Source: Flavobacterium ammonificans
Lineage (GTDB): Bacteria > Bacteroidota > Bacteroidia > Flavobacteriales > Flavobacteriaceae
Assembly: GCF_020885975.1 (NCBI RefSeq)
Contig: NZ_AP025183.1
Location: forward strand, 1,116,001-1,180,000
Direction of reading: 5' to 3'
Length of the DNA: 64,000 bases
The position numbers were made by a program, and so were the translations under genes. Under the pieces are notes generated by a model. That model had not been told where the DNA came from and ran no database searches. It was given only the letters and a program-made list of their open reading frames with translations. Each line of letters opens with the position of its first letter. Position 1 is the first letter of the stretch. Shown here in pieces: positions 54,846 through 63,694 of the stretch.

Positions 54846-55991
54846 ATGAATACCAACCGAAATTATCAAATCTGCGCAAAAACCATAATGGATACCTCTG
54901 ATCCTAATATAGTATTTAATGAAAAGGGAGAGAGTGATTATTATGCTAATTACATTGAGGCTATTGTACCCAATTGGCATACGGATGAAAAAGGTTATGA
55001 AGAATTAATGCGTACTGCAGAAAAAATCAAAGCCGATGGTGAAAACAGAAATTTTGATTGTATCATTGGTCTGAGTGGAGGATTGGATAGCTCTTATGTG
55101 GCTTATGTAGCCAAAGAGATTATGGGGCTGCGTCCGTTGTTATTCCATGTAGATGCTGGTTGGAATACGGATAGAGCGGTAGGTAATATTGAAAAACTGT
55201 GCAATGGATTAGGATTGGATTTGTATACTGAAGTAATCAATTGGGAAGAGATGAAAGATTTACAAGTCGCTTTTTTGAAATCTCAAATTGCTGATCAAGA
55301 TTTACCTCAAGATTATGCTTTTTTTTCAGGCTTATACAAATTTGCTAGAAAAAATAAGATAAAATATGTACTTACAGGAGGTAATTATTCTACCGAATGT
55401 TGTCGTGAGCCTGAAGAATGGGGTGGATTTCCTGGAATTGATACTTTATTAGTAAAAGATATTCACTCAAAGTTTGGAAAGCGTCCGCTCAAAACGTTTC
55501 CATTGGTAGATATTTTATCTTATAAATTATTTTACAGATATATTTTAGGAATGCAGGTTTTTAAACCGTTGAATTTAATCCCTTATATTAAAAAAGACGC
55601 AGAACAATTATTACAAAGTAAATTTGGCTGGGAACCATTTCAACACAAACATCATGAATCGCGTTTTACTCGTTTTTACGAAGATTTTTGGTTGCCAAGA
55701 AAATTTGGCTTTGAAAAAAGACGCGCGCATTTTTCCAGTTTGATTTTGACTGGGCAGATGACACGAGAAGAAGCGTTAGAGCGTATTGCAAAACCAGAAC
55801 TTTCAGAAGAATTTTTGCAAAAAGAGTTTGATTATGTAGCGGATAAATTAGATTTAACTCGACCAGAACTGCAAGCTATTTTTGATGGAGAAAACAAAAC
55901 ATTTTACGATTACAAGACTAAAATTAAATTACTCAATTTTGGAGCTGATGTAATGCAAAAAATGGGATTAGAAAAAAGATTGTTCAGATGA
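54846..55991 (+). CDS. N-acetyl sugar amidotransferase (WbpG/PseA-like)
   Basis: ATP-dependent amidotransferase (381 residues) of the WbpG family, which converts an acetamido group of a nucleotide-linked amino sugar to an acetamidino group. The PP-loop ATP motif is SGGLDSS at residues 77-83; GGNYSTECCREPEEWGG is also characteristic. In Pseudomonas aeruginosa O-antigen WbpG works with HisH2 and HisF2, and the same trio is found here in the same order. It overlaps the HisH gene by four bases (ATGA). Confidence 0.9.
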   Translation: MNTNRNYQICAKTIMDTSDPNIVFNEKGESDYYANYIEAIVPNWHTDEKGYEELMRTAEKIKADGENRNFDCIIGLSGGLDSSYVAYVAKEIMGLRPLLFHVDAGWNTDRAVGNIEKLCNGLGLDLYTEVINWEEMKDLQVAFLKSQIADQDLPQDYAFFSGLYKFARKNKIKYVLTGGNYSTECCREPEEWGGFPGIDTLLVKDIHSKFGKRPLKTFPLVDILSYKLFYRYILGMQVFKPLNLIPYIKKDAEQLLQSKFGWEPFQHKHHESRFTRFYEDFWLPRKFGFEKRRAHFSSLILTGQMTREEALERIAKPELSEEFLQKEFDYVADKLDLTRPELQAIFDGENKTFYDYKTKIKLLNFGADVMQKMGLEKRLFR

Positions 55992-56602
55992 TTACATTAA
56001 TTGATTATGGTGTAGGTAATATTTTTGCTTTTCAAAATGTGTATAAGCGATTAGATATACCAACCAAAATTGCTAAAACGGCTGCTGATTTAGAAGATGC
56101 TCAAAAGTTAATTTTACCAGGGGTTGGCGCTTTTGATTATGCCATGTTGCAATTAAATAATTCTGGGATGCGTCACAAATTAGATGAGTTGGTATTAGAA
56201 AAGAAAATCCCAATAATTGGGATTTGTGTGGGGATGCAGATGATGGGGAATAGAAGTGATGAAGGAACTTCTGAAGGGTTAAAATGGATTGATGCTGATA
56301 TTCTAAAATTTGATGAGAGCCTAATTCAACAACGAACTAAGTTACCTCATATGGGATGGAACGATGTAAGCCCTATAGATGGGCATCCTTTATTTGAAGG
56401 GCTTGAACAAGAAGCTATTTTCTATTTCTTACATTCCTATTATTTTAAATGTAATAATATCGTGGATAGTATTGCTATTTCTGATTATGGAATTTCATTT
56501 ACTTCAGCAGTAAATGCGGATAATGTGTTTGGGATTCAATTTCATCCAGAGAAAAGCCATCAATACGGAGAAAAATTATTACACAACTTTGCAAATTTAT
56601 AA
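55988..56602 (+). CDS. HisH-like glutamine amidotransferase of the acetamidino module
   Basis: Class I glutamine amidotransferase (204 residues) resembling the HisH subunit of imidazole-glycerol-phosphate synthase. Catalytic Cys80 in IIGICVGMQMMG and the His-Glu pair in QFHPEKSHQ. Placed between WbpG- and HisF-like genes without other histidine genes, so it should generate ammonia for amidine formation on a sugar rather than serve histidine synthesis. Confidence 0.9.
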   Translation: MITLIDYGVGNIFAFQNVYKRLDIPTKIAKTAADLEDAQKLILPGVGAFDYAMLQLNNSGMRHKLDELVLEKKIPIIGICVGMQMMGNRSDEGTSEGLKWIDADILKFDESLIQQRTKLPHMGWNDVSPIDGHPLFEGLEQEAIFYFLHSYYFKCNNIVDSIAISDYGISFTSAVNADNVFGIQFHPEKSHQYGEKLLHNFANL

Positions 56603-56604
56603 GT

Positions 56605-57378
56605 ATGCTGCGTCCTAGAATCATTCCCAGTTTATTACTTCACGACAAGGGCTTAGTAAAGACAGTGAACTTTAAAGCTCCTAAATATGTAGGAGATCCA
56701 ATAAATGCAGTGCGCATATTTAATGAAAAACAAGTAGATGAATTGGCTTTTTTTGATATTGATGCCACTACATTAAATAGGGAGCCAGATTATGTTCTAA
56801 TTGAAAAATTAGCCAATCAGTCCCGTATGCCATTGTGTTATGGTGGTGGAGTGAAGACGGTGGAGCAAGCCCAAAAGATATTTGGCTTAGGAATTGAAAA
56901 AATCGCTTTAAGTAGTGCAGTAATTCAAAATCCAGAATTAGTTACTCAAATTGCAGATCGAGTAGGGTCTCAAAGTGTAATAGTGGTGCTAGATATTAAA
57001 AAGAAACTCTTCGGTGGTTATGAAGTGTATACTCATAATGGTAAAAAAGCTACTGGGATTAATCCGATTAAATTTGCCCAAGAACTAGAGCAGTTAGGTG
57101 CTGGAGAAATTATAATTAATTCGATTGACCAAGATGGGGTAATGAAAGGGTATGATCTCAATTTAATTGATAAAATTGCTGAAGTCATTTCAATCCCTTT
57201 AACCGTTTTAGGCGGAGCCGGGTCAATGCGTGATGTTGAAAAAGTTATTGAGAGACATGGTGTAATTGGAGTTGCAGCAGGTAGCTTATTTGTTTTTAAA
57301 GGACCCTATAAGGCAGTATTAATTAACTATCCAACCCTAACGGAAAAGAATAGAGTATTTAAAATTCATTTAAAATGA
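56605..57378 (+). CDS. HisF-like subunit of the acetamidino module
   Basis: A (beta/alpha)8-barrel protein (257 residues) like the HisF cyclase subunit. It has RIIPSLLLHDKGLVKTVNF, FFDIDATTLNREP, YGGGVKTVEQAQ, IINSIDQDGVMKGYDLNL and VLGGAGSMRDVEKV. Known partners in O-antigen loci channel ammonia from the HisH protein to WbpG. Overlaps capE by four bases (ATGA). Confidence 0.9.
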   Translation: MLRPRIIPSLLLHDKGLVKTVNFKAPKYVGDPINAVRIFNEKQVDELAFFDIDATTLNREPDYVLIEKLANQSRMPLCYGGGVKTVEQAQKIFGLGIEKIALSSAVIQNPELVTQIADRVGSQSVIVVLDIKKKLFGGYEVYTHNGKKATGINPIKFAQELEQLGAGEIIINSIDQDGVMKGYDLNLIDKIAEVISIPLTVLGGAGSMRDVEKVIERHGVIGVAAGSLFVFKGPYKAVLINYPTLTEKNRVFKIHLK

Positions 57379-58409
57379 AGATAGAAAACAAGACATTACT
57401 TATTACAGGAGGGACCGGTTCATTTGGCCATGCAGTCTTAAATCGGTTTTTACAGACCAACCACTTTAGCGAAATTCGTATTTTTTCTCGTGATGAAAAA
57501 AAACAAGACGACATGCGCAACCAATTGAAAAGTGATAAACTTAAATTTTATATTGGAGATGTTCGTGACTATAATAGTGTAGAACGTGCCATGCGAGGGG
57601 TAGATTATGTATTTCATGCTGCGGCATTAAAACAAGTACCATCCTGCGAGTTTTTTCCATTAGAAGCTACTAAAACAAATGTTTTTGGTACACAAAATGT
57701 GATTGATGCTGCTGGAGTTAATAAGGTTAAGAAAGTAATTTGTTTGAGTACAGACAAAGCTGCTTATCCTATTAATGCTATGGGAATTTCCAAAGCCTTA
57801 ATGGAAAAAGTGGCGGTAGCTGCCTCAAGAAATTTAACCAATACTACAGTTTGTCTCACTCGTTATGGCAATGTGATGGCCTCTAGGGGATCTGTAATTC
57901 CTCTATTTTTAAAACAAATTCAAGAAGGAAATCTAATTACTATCACCGACCCAAAAATGACACGTTTTTTGATGTCTTTAGACGAAGCAGTTCAGTTGGT
58001 GTTATTTGCTTTTGAAAATGGTAATCCAGGTGATTTATTCGTTAATAAAGCACCAGCAGGAACTATTGGCGATTTGGCGCAAGCGTTGAAAGAGTTGTGT
58101 AAAGCCGATACCGAGATCAAAATTATTGGAACGCGACACGGTGAAAAATTATACGAAACTTTGTGTACAAGAGAAGAAATGGTCAAGGCAGAAGATATGG
58201 GTGATTTTTATCGAATTCCAGCAGATAACCGCGATTTGAATTATGCACAGTATTTTTCAGAAGGAGAGAAAGATGTTTCGGTCATTGAGGATTATCATTC
58301 GCACAATACAGTGCAACAAGATGTGGAAGGAATGAAACAATTGTTATCGAAATTACCTTTAATCCGTAAGGAAGTTTTTGGTGAAGAGGTAGCCCAAATG
58401 CCAGGATAA
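57375..58409 (+). CDS. capE: UDP-GlcNAc 4,6-dehydratase/5-epimerase (CapE/FnlA)
   Basis: First step from UDP-GlcNAc to UDP-L-FucNAc. The 344-residue SDR protein has TGGTGSFG at 11-18 and STDKAAYPINAMGISK, where the usual SDR tyrosine is Met136 with Lys140. This Met-X3-Lys arrangement is a mark of the CapE/FnlA inverting dehydratases. Followed by a small cupin gene and capF. Confidence 0.92.
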   Translation: MKIENKTLLITGGTGSFGHAVLNRFLQTNHFSEIRIFSRDEKKQDDMRNQLKSDKLKFYIGDVRDYNSVERAMRGVDYVFHAAALKQVPSCEFFPLEATKTNVFGTQNVIDAAGVNKVKKVICLSTDKAAYPINAMGISKALMEKVAVAASRNLTNTTVCLTRYGNVMASRGSVIPLFLKQIQEGNLITITDPKMTRFLMSLDEAVQLVLFAFENGNPGDLFVNKAPAGTIGDLAQALKELCKADTEIKIIGTRHGEKLYETLCTREEMVKAEDMGDFYRIPADNRDLNYAQYFSEGEKDVSVIEDYHSHNTVQQDVEGMKQLLSKLPLIRKEVFGEEVAQMPG

Positions 58410-58415
58410 AACAGG

Positions 58416-58835
58416 ATGAAGCCCACTTTAATTTCTGGTAATTGCCATCAAGACGAAAGAGGTCAATTGTTTTACAATAATGATTTCGATACTACTTGTA
58501 TAAAAAGAATGTATGTTATAGAAAATCATTCGGTTGATTTTGTAAGAGCTTGGCAAGGACATAAAGCGGAACAACGCTGGTTTAGTGCTGTTCAGGGTCG
58601 TTTCAAAATACAATTGATTGCTATAGATAATTGGGACACACCAAGCGAAAACTTACCACGAATAGAATATCATTTACATTCAGAAAAACTAGACATATTA
58701 TATATTCCGGCAGGGTACATTAGCAGTATACAAGCATTAGAAGAAAAATCAAAATTAGTAGTTATGTCGGATTATCACTTAGGAAAACTTAATGATGAAT
58801 TTCGATACCCAACGGACTACTTTACAATAGAATAA
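58416..58835 (+). CDS. WxcM-like cupin, possible sugar isomerase/epimerase
   Basis: A 139-residue single-domain cupin of the RmlC-like group (DERGQLFYNNDFD, IKRMYVIENHSVDFVRAWQGHKAEQRWF, ILYIPAGYISSIQALEEKS). Related proteins isomerise or epimerise keto-deoxy nucleotide sugars. It is wedged between capE and capF, one base before the latter, so it probably acts on the same 4-keto intermediate or a side branch; that is inference. Confidence 0.75.
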   Translation: MKPTLISGNCHQDERGQLFYNNDFDTTCIKRMYVIENHSVDFVRAWQGHKAEQRWFSAVQGRFKIQLIAIDNWDTPSENLPRIEYHLHSEKLDILYIPAGYISSIQALEEKSKLVVMSDYHLGKLNDEFRYPTDYFTIE

Positions 58836-59954
58836 ATGTTAAAAATAGGAATAACAGGACAGGCGGGATTTGTTGGGACACATTTGTATAATACCCTTGG
58901 ATTGCATCCTGAGAAGTTTGAAAGAGTTCCATTTAATAGAGATTTTTTTTCAAATCCGAAACAAATGGAACATTTTGTATCTCAATGTGATGTAATTGTA
59001 CATTTGGCTGCCATGAACAGGCATAATGACCCACAAGTCATTTTTGATACTAATATTGAATTAGCTCAAAAATTAGCAGATGCATTGGTATCTACTCAAA
59101 GTAATGCACACGTAATTTTTTCTTCCTCTACTCAAGAGGAAAGGGAAAATGAATATGGTAGATCAAAAAAAGAGGGTAGAAAATTGTTATTCAATTGGGC
59201 ACAAGATTCAGGCGGAAAATTTACTGGTTTAATTATTCCCAATGTATTCGGGCCATTTGGACATCCTAATTACAATTCTGTTATTGCTACTTTTTGCCAT
59301 CAATTAACTCATAATGAAACACCAACTATAGCAGTTGATGGGGAATTGAAGTTAATTTACGTAGGGGAACTCGTTGATGCAATAATGTCTGAAATTAAGA
59401 CTGCTAAAAGTCAAGCTGAAAAGGTAGTTCCGCATACAGCTACTGCGAAGGTGTCTCAATTATTGGGTTTATTAGAAAAATACAAATCAGAATATCAAGA
59501 AAAGGGAATTATTCCTTCTATTGATACTACTTTTGAATTAAATTTGTTCAATACCTTTCGTTGTTATATGGACATCAAAAACCATTTTCCCGTATCTTTT
59601 TTAGAACATACAGATGAAAGAGGCTCATTTGTAGAAATTATCCGTTTAGGAGTGGGAGGACAGGTTTCTTTTTCCACAACTGTTCCAGGAATTACCAGAG
59701 GGAATCATTATCATACCCGTAAAATTGAACGCTTTGCGGTAATCAAAGGAAAAGCCTTGATTCAGTTAAGACGTATTGGTACTAATGAAGTTTTAGATTT
59801 TTATTTAGATGGGGAAAATCCTTCCTATGTGGATATGCCTATTTGGTACACCCATAATATTAAAAATATAGGGGATGAGGTATTGTATACCAATTTTTGG
59901 ATCAATGAGTTTTACGATCCTAATGATCCAGATACTTATTTTGAGAATGTTTAG
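58836..59954 (+). CDS. capF: UDP-4-keto-6-deoxy sugar reductase with cupin domain (CapF/FnlB)
   Basis: Second step to UDP-L-FucNAc. The 372-residue protein has an N-terminal SDR domain (IGITGQAGFVGTHLYNTL, with EYGRSKKEG as the Tyr-X3-Lys site) and a C-terminal cupin domain (from about residue 245: HTDERGSFVEII, GNHYHTRKIERF with the metal-binding histidines). This two-domain layout is specific to CapF. The downstream capG gene is separated from it by the four-helix-bundle cassette. Confidence 0.93.
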   Translation: MLKIGITGQAGFVGTHLYNTLGLHPEKFERVPFNRDFFSNPKQMEHFVSQCDVIVHLAAMNRHNDPQVIFDTNIELAQKLADALVSTQSNAHVIFSSSTQEERENEYGRSKKEGRKLLFNWAQDSGGKFTGLIIPNVFGPFGHPNYNSVIATFCHQLTHNETPTIAVDGELKLIYVGELVDAIMSEIKTAKSQAEKVVPHTATAKVSQLLGLLEKYKSEYQEKGIIPSIDTTFELNLFNTFRCYMDIKNHFPVSFLEHTDERGSFVEIIRLGVGGQVSFSTTVPGITRGNHYHTRKIERFAVIKGKALIQLRRIGTNEVLDFYLDGENPSYVDMPIWYTHNIKNIGDEVLYTNFWINEFYDPNDPDTYFENV

Positions 59955-59966
59955 TTTTAATCAAGC

Positions 59967-60397
59967 ACCAAGGCAAAAGAATTAAGAGCCAAGTTGAAAG
60001 TTAAAAGTAAAAAACATGAAGCCTAATAATTTATTAGAAAGAACTTTTAATTTTGGGGTTGAAACATTAAAATTGATCCGAAATTTACCCAAAGATTCTG
60101 AATATTCAATAATTAGATATCAACTTGGTAAATCAGCAACATCTGTTGGTGCAAATTATGAAGAATCACAAGCGGGGTCTTCTAAAGCAGATTTTAAAAA
60201 CAAAGTTAGAATTGCATTAAAAGAAGCACGTGAGTTGAATTATTGGTTACGAGTTATTAAAGCACTCGGTGAAATAGAGAATAGTAAATTGGATAATTTG
60301 TTACAAGAAAGTAAAGAAATTAAAAATATACTTGCAGCAATAATAAATAATACTAAATAAGTTTTAAAGCCTTGGTTCTTTTTACTTTTACCTTGGC
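59967..60397. mobile_element. Candidate four-helix-bundle gene cassette with inverted repeats
   Basis: A 27-base element at 59967-59993 (ACCAAGGCAAAAG...GAGCCAAG) and the reverse complement of 60371-60397 agree at 21 of 27 positions. Between them lies only the four-helix-bundle gene. The unit splits the otherwise contiguous capF-capG pair. No transposase. Confidence 0.5.
60016..60360 (+). CDS. Four-helix-bundle protein (23S rRNA intervening-sequence / S23 family)
   Basis: A 114-residue, all-helical, positively charged protein of the S23/IVP family. Conserved marks are LLERTFNFGVETLKLIRNLP, YQLGKSATSVGANYEESQAGSSKADFKNKVRIALKEARELNYWLRVI. Family members were first noticed in intervening sequences of 23S rRNA genes and resemble the Avd protein of diversity-generating retroelements; they form pentameric barrels that can bind nucleic acid. 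Function here unknown. It stands alone inside inverted repeats in the middle of the FucNAc operon. Confidence 0.88.
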   Translation: MKPNNLLERTFNFGVETLKLIRNLPKDSEYSIIRYQLGKSATSVGANYEESQAGSSKADFKNKVRIALKEARELNYWLRVIKALGEIENSKLDNLLQESKEIKNILAAIINNTK

Positions 60398-60414
60398 TCC
60401 TAAAAATATAAATA

Positions 60415-61551
60415 ATGAAAGAAAAACTTAAAGTAATGACTGTGGTGGGGACTCGTCCCGAGATAATTCGCCTGTCAAGAGTAATGGCAGCTTTAGATGA
60501 GTCTGAGGCTATTGAACATATTATTGTGCATACCGGTCAAAACTACGATTACGAATTGAATCAAATTTTTTTTGACGATTTAGGGATACGTAAACCTGAT
60601 TTCTTTTTAAATGCAGCAGGTGCAACAGCAACTGAGACTGTTGGTCAAATCTTGATAAAAATAGATCCATTGTTAGCTAATGAAAAACCAGATGCTTTTT
60701 TAGTTTTAGGTGATACTAATAGTTGTTTGTGTGCGATACCTGCTAAAAAACGTCATATTCCAATTTTTCATATGGAAGCAGGAAACCGCTGTTTTGATCA
60801 GCGAGTACCTGAAGAAACTAATCGAAAAATTGTAGATCATGTTTCGGATATTAACCTAACCTATAGTTCAATTGCCAGAGAATATTTGTTGCGAGAGGGA
60901 TTGCCAGCTGATCGAATCATTAAAACGGGATCTCCAATGTATGAAGTATTACATCATTATCTACCTGAAATCAATAAGTCAGAAATACTTTCGAAATTAA
61001 ATTTAGAAGAGAATAAATTCTTGGTGGTTTCGGCGCATAGAGAGGAAAATATCAACAGCGAAAAAAATTTCAAAGGTTTAATGGACAGTTTGAATCTAAT
61101 CGCTGAAAAATACGATTATCCAATTATTGTCAGTACGCATCCAAGAACGCGTAACATGATAGATTCAAAACAGATTAAAATGCATCCAAAAGTACAGTTT
61201 TTAAAACCAATGGGCTTTAATGACTATAATGCATTGCAAATGAAATCTTATGCGGTCTTGTCTGATAGCGGGACTATTTCAGAAGAATCTTCTACACTAA
61301 ACTTTCCGGCACTAAATATACGTGAAGCTCATGAAAGGCCAGAGGCAATGGAAGAAGCTTCGGTAATGATGGTAGGTTTAAACCCAGAACGAATCATGCA
61401 AGGTTTAGTGCAATTACAATCTCAAAAAAGAGGTGTTGAACGCAATTTTAGACCAGTAGCCGATTATTCTATGCCCAATGTTTCAGATAAAATGGTACGT
61501 ATCATTTTAAGTTATACCGATTATATCAAAAGGACAGTTTGGAGCGAATGA
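60415..61551 (+). CDS. capG: UDP-N-acetylglucosamine 2-epimerase-type enzyme (CapG/FnlC)
   Basis: Last step to UDP-L-FucNAc: C2 epimerisation of the talose intermediate. The 378-residue protein has the epimerase-2 fold with TVVGTRPEIIRLSRVMAAL at 5-23, HTGQNYDYELNQIFF, LGDTNSCL, FHMEAGNRCFDQRVPEE and the C-terminal LSDSGTISEESSTL. GNRCFD wording separates FnlC/CapG from WecB. Its end overlaps the next gene (ATGA at 61548). Confidence 0.92.
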   Translation: MKEKLKVMTVVGTRPEIIRLSRVMAALDESEAIEHIIVHTGQNYDYELNQIFFDDLGIRKPDFFLNAAGATATETVGQILIKIDPLLANEKPDAFLVLGDTNSCLCAIPAKKRHIPIFHMEAGNRCFDQRVPEETNRKIVDHVSDINLTYSSIAREYLLREGLPADRIIKTGSPMYEVLHHYLPEINKSEILSKLNLEENKFLVVSAHREENINSEKNFKGLMDSLNLIAEKYDYPIIVSTHPRTRNMIDSKQIKMHPKVQFLKPMGFNDYNALQMKSYAVLSDSGTISEESSTLNFPALNIREAHERPEAMEEASVMMVGLNPERIMQGLVQLQSQKRGVERNFRPVADYSMPNVSDKMVRIILSYTDYIKRTVWSE

Positions 61552-62783
61552 TAAATAGAAAAATACTAATACACTCTATTGTTTTTAGTCCCGATGGTGT
61601 CTCAACGGCTTATCTATATAATGATATAGCGCTTGGATTTAAGAAAAATGGATATGAAGTAGTCGTATTAACCACTACGCCGCATTATAATATAGTAATA
61701 GAAGACTCTGCAAAGCAACCTTTACGTCCCAAATTAATGGGGCTTTTTTATGAGAGTAGTTTTAATGAGATTAGAGTTATTCACGTTCCCTTAAAAAAAT
61801 ATAAGAGTACAACACTTAGAATACTATCGTTTATATATTGGCATTTGTTTTCATTCTTTATTGGATTGTCAATAAATAAAATCGACTTTATTTTAAGTCC
61901 CTCTCCACCATTAAGTATTGGGTTTGTGTCTATTTTAATTGCAAAAATTAAGAAAGCTAAAATTGTATACAATGTACAAGAAATTTATCCAGACTTATTA
62001 ATTAATCAAGGTGGACTAAAATCAAAACTAATTATTAACATTTTAAAATGGCTTGAGAAATTTGTTTATAATAATTCGAATGCTGTAATTACAATAGACC
62101 AGCTGTTCTATAATCAAATAAAAAATCGATTTAAAAATATACAAAAATTAAATATTATTCCAAATTTTGTAGACACTGAATTATATAAACCAGAAACTAA
62201 AGAAACTCTACCTTTGGTATTTACAAATGATTTATCCAAGCTAAAGTTACTATATGCTGGAAATATTGGTTTCTTTCAAGATTGGGAACCTATTTTTTAT
62301 GCTGCTAAAAAGTTGTTAAATGCTAATATTGAATTTTGGATAATAGGAGAAGGAGTTAGAAAAGAGTATTTAATGAATAGGGTTAAAGAAGAAAAATTAA
62401 GTAATATTAAAATACTTCCATACCAAAATAGAAATTTAATGCCTGCTATTAATTCTTTTGCGGATATTCATTTTATTTCCATTAGTAAAGAAATGGAACA
62501 AGAAGGATTTCCATCAAAAGTGTATACAATTATGGCTTGTGCAAAACCAATGATTATTTTAACTGGTGAAAACACCCCTCTCTTTAACTTTCTTTCAGGT
62601 AAAAATTGTTCAGTCCTTATTTCCGATAATAGTAATGACAGTTTTGTTGAATCTATTATTTCATTAGCTAGTGACAAGAATAAACAATTTGAATTAGGAC
62701 AGAATGGATATAATGAAATTCAAAATTTTTATACTAAAGAGAAAGTAATTGAAAAGTATGTAGATTTATTTGAAAAGATTTGA
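61548..62783 (+). CDS. Glycosyltransferase family 4 (WbuB-like)
   Basis: A 411-residue GT-B transferase resembling WbuB/WcaI, frequently encoded straight after the FnlABC genes and likely to transfer L-FucNAc. Segments: ILIHSIVFSPDGVSTAYLYNDIALGF, DFILSPSPPLSIGF, IVYNVQEIYPDLLINQG, NIIPNFVDTELYKP, and DIHFISISKEMEQEGFPSKVYTIMACAKP. The ATG at 61548 within the capG stop is preferred to a TTG nine bases earlier. Confidence 0.88.
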   Translation: MINRKILIHSIVFSPDGVSTAYLYNDIALGFKKNGYEVVVLTTTPHYNIVIEDSAKQPLRPKLMGLFYESSFNEIRVIHVPLKKYKSTTLRILSFIYWHLFSFFIGLSINKIDFILSPSPPLSIGFVSILIAKIKKAKIVYNVQEIYPDLLINQGGLKSKLIINILKWLEKFVYNNSNAVITIDQLFYNQIKNRFKNIQKLNIIPNFVDTELYKPETKETLPLVFTNDLSKLKLLYAGNIGFFQDWEPIFYAAKKLLNANIEFWIIGEGVRKEYLMNRVKEEKLSNIKILPYQNRNLMPAINSFADIHFISISKEMEQEGFPSKVYTIMACAKPMIILTGENTPLFNFLSGKNCSVLISDNSNDSFVESIISLASDKNKQFELGQNGYNEIQNFYTKEKVIEKYVDLFEKI

Positions 62784-63694
62784 TGAAAAAAAAATCAAAT
62801 ATAATCATCACAGGAGTTACAGGTTTTGTAGGATCTAATCTATTTGAATATTTTTTAGATGCAAATATAGAAATTACAGCATCTAATCTCAGAAATCTCA
62901 ATTGGAAATCAGAAATAAATACAGAAGCCAGCGCTATAATACATCTTGCTGGTAAAGCTCATGATCTTAAAAATAGTTCTAATCCTGAGGAGTATTTTAA
63001 GATAAACACAAAATTAACTCAAGAATTGTTTGATTTTTTTCTAGCAAGCAACTGTCGAGATTTTATTTTTTTCAGTAGCGTAAAAGCAGTAACAGATAAA
63101 TCAGAAGCTGTTGTTTCAGAGGAAATAGTTCCTACTCCAAAAACAGCTTATGGTCAATCAAAACAATTAGCAGAGCAATATATATTGAATAAAACGTTGC
63201 CAAAGGGAAAGCGTGTATTTATTATTCGTCCTTCAATGATTCATGGTCCAGGTAACAAAGGCAATCTAAATTTGTTGTATCAATTAGTTCGTAAAGGTAT
63301 TCCATGGCCTTTGGGTGCTTTTCAAAATCAACGTTCTTTTTGTAGTATTGATAATGTTTGCTATGTAATTCATCAAATATTAGGACGAGAAGATATTCCT
63401 TCTGGAGTTTACAATTTAGCAGATGATGAAACTGTATCAACTAATGAATTGATTGAAATAATTGGTGCTACAACAAATAAAAAGGTAAGAATTCTATCTA
63501 TTTCTAAAAAAATAATTAATACAATTGCTACAATTGGGGATGTATTCCATTTGCCCTTAAACACTGAGCGCTTAGATAAATTGACTGAAAATTTTGTGGT
63601 ATCTAACACTAAAATAAAAGCCGCTTTGGGAATTGAAAAATTACCCGTTTCAGCAAAAGAAGGGTTAACCAAAACGATTAAATCTTTTAATTAA
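62783..63694 (+). CDS. NAD-dependent epimerase/dehydratase family protein
   Basis: A 303-residue extended SDR protein. Rossmann motif IITGVTGFVGSNLFEYF; AIIHLAGKAHDLK; FFSSVKAV; AYGQSKQLAEQ with the catalytic Tyr-X3-Lys; IRPSMIHGPGNKGNLNLLYQLV. This group in O-antigen loci often precedes the WbpL/WecA-type initiating transferase and acts as a sugar 4-epimerase or 4-reductase. Substrate unknown. Starts at the ATG overlapping the previous stop (TGATG). Confidence 0.82.
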   Translation: MKKKSNIIITGVTGFVGSNLFEYFLDANIEITASNLRNLNWKSEINTEASAIIHLAGKAHDLKNSSNPEEYFKINTKLTQELFDFFLASNCRDFIFFSSVKAVTDKSEAVVSEEIVPTPKTAYGQSKQLAEQYILNKTLPKGKRVFIIRPSMIHGPGNKGNLNLLYQLVRKGIPWPLGAFQNQRSFCSIDNVCYVIHQILGREDIPSGVYNLADDETVSTNELIEIIGATTNKKVRILSISKKIINTIATIGDVFHLPLNTERLDKLTENFVVSNTKIKAALGIEKLPVSAKEGLTKTIKSFN

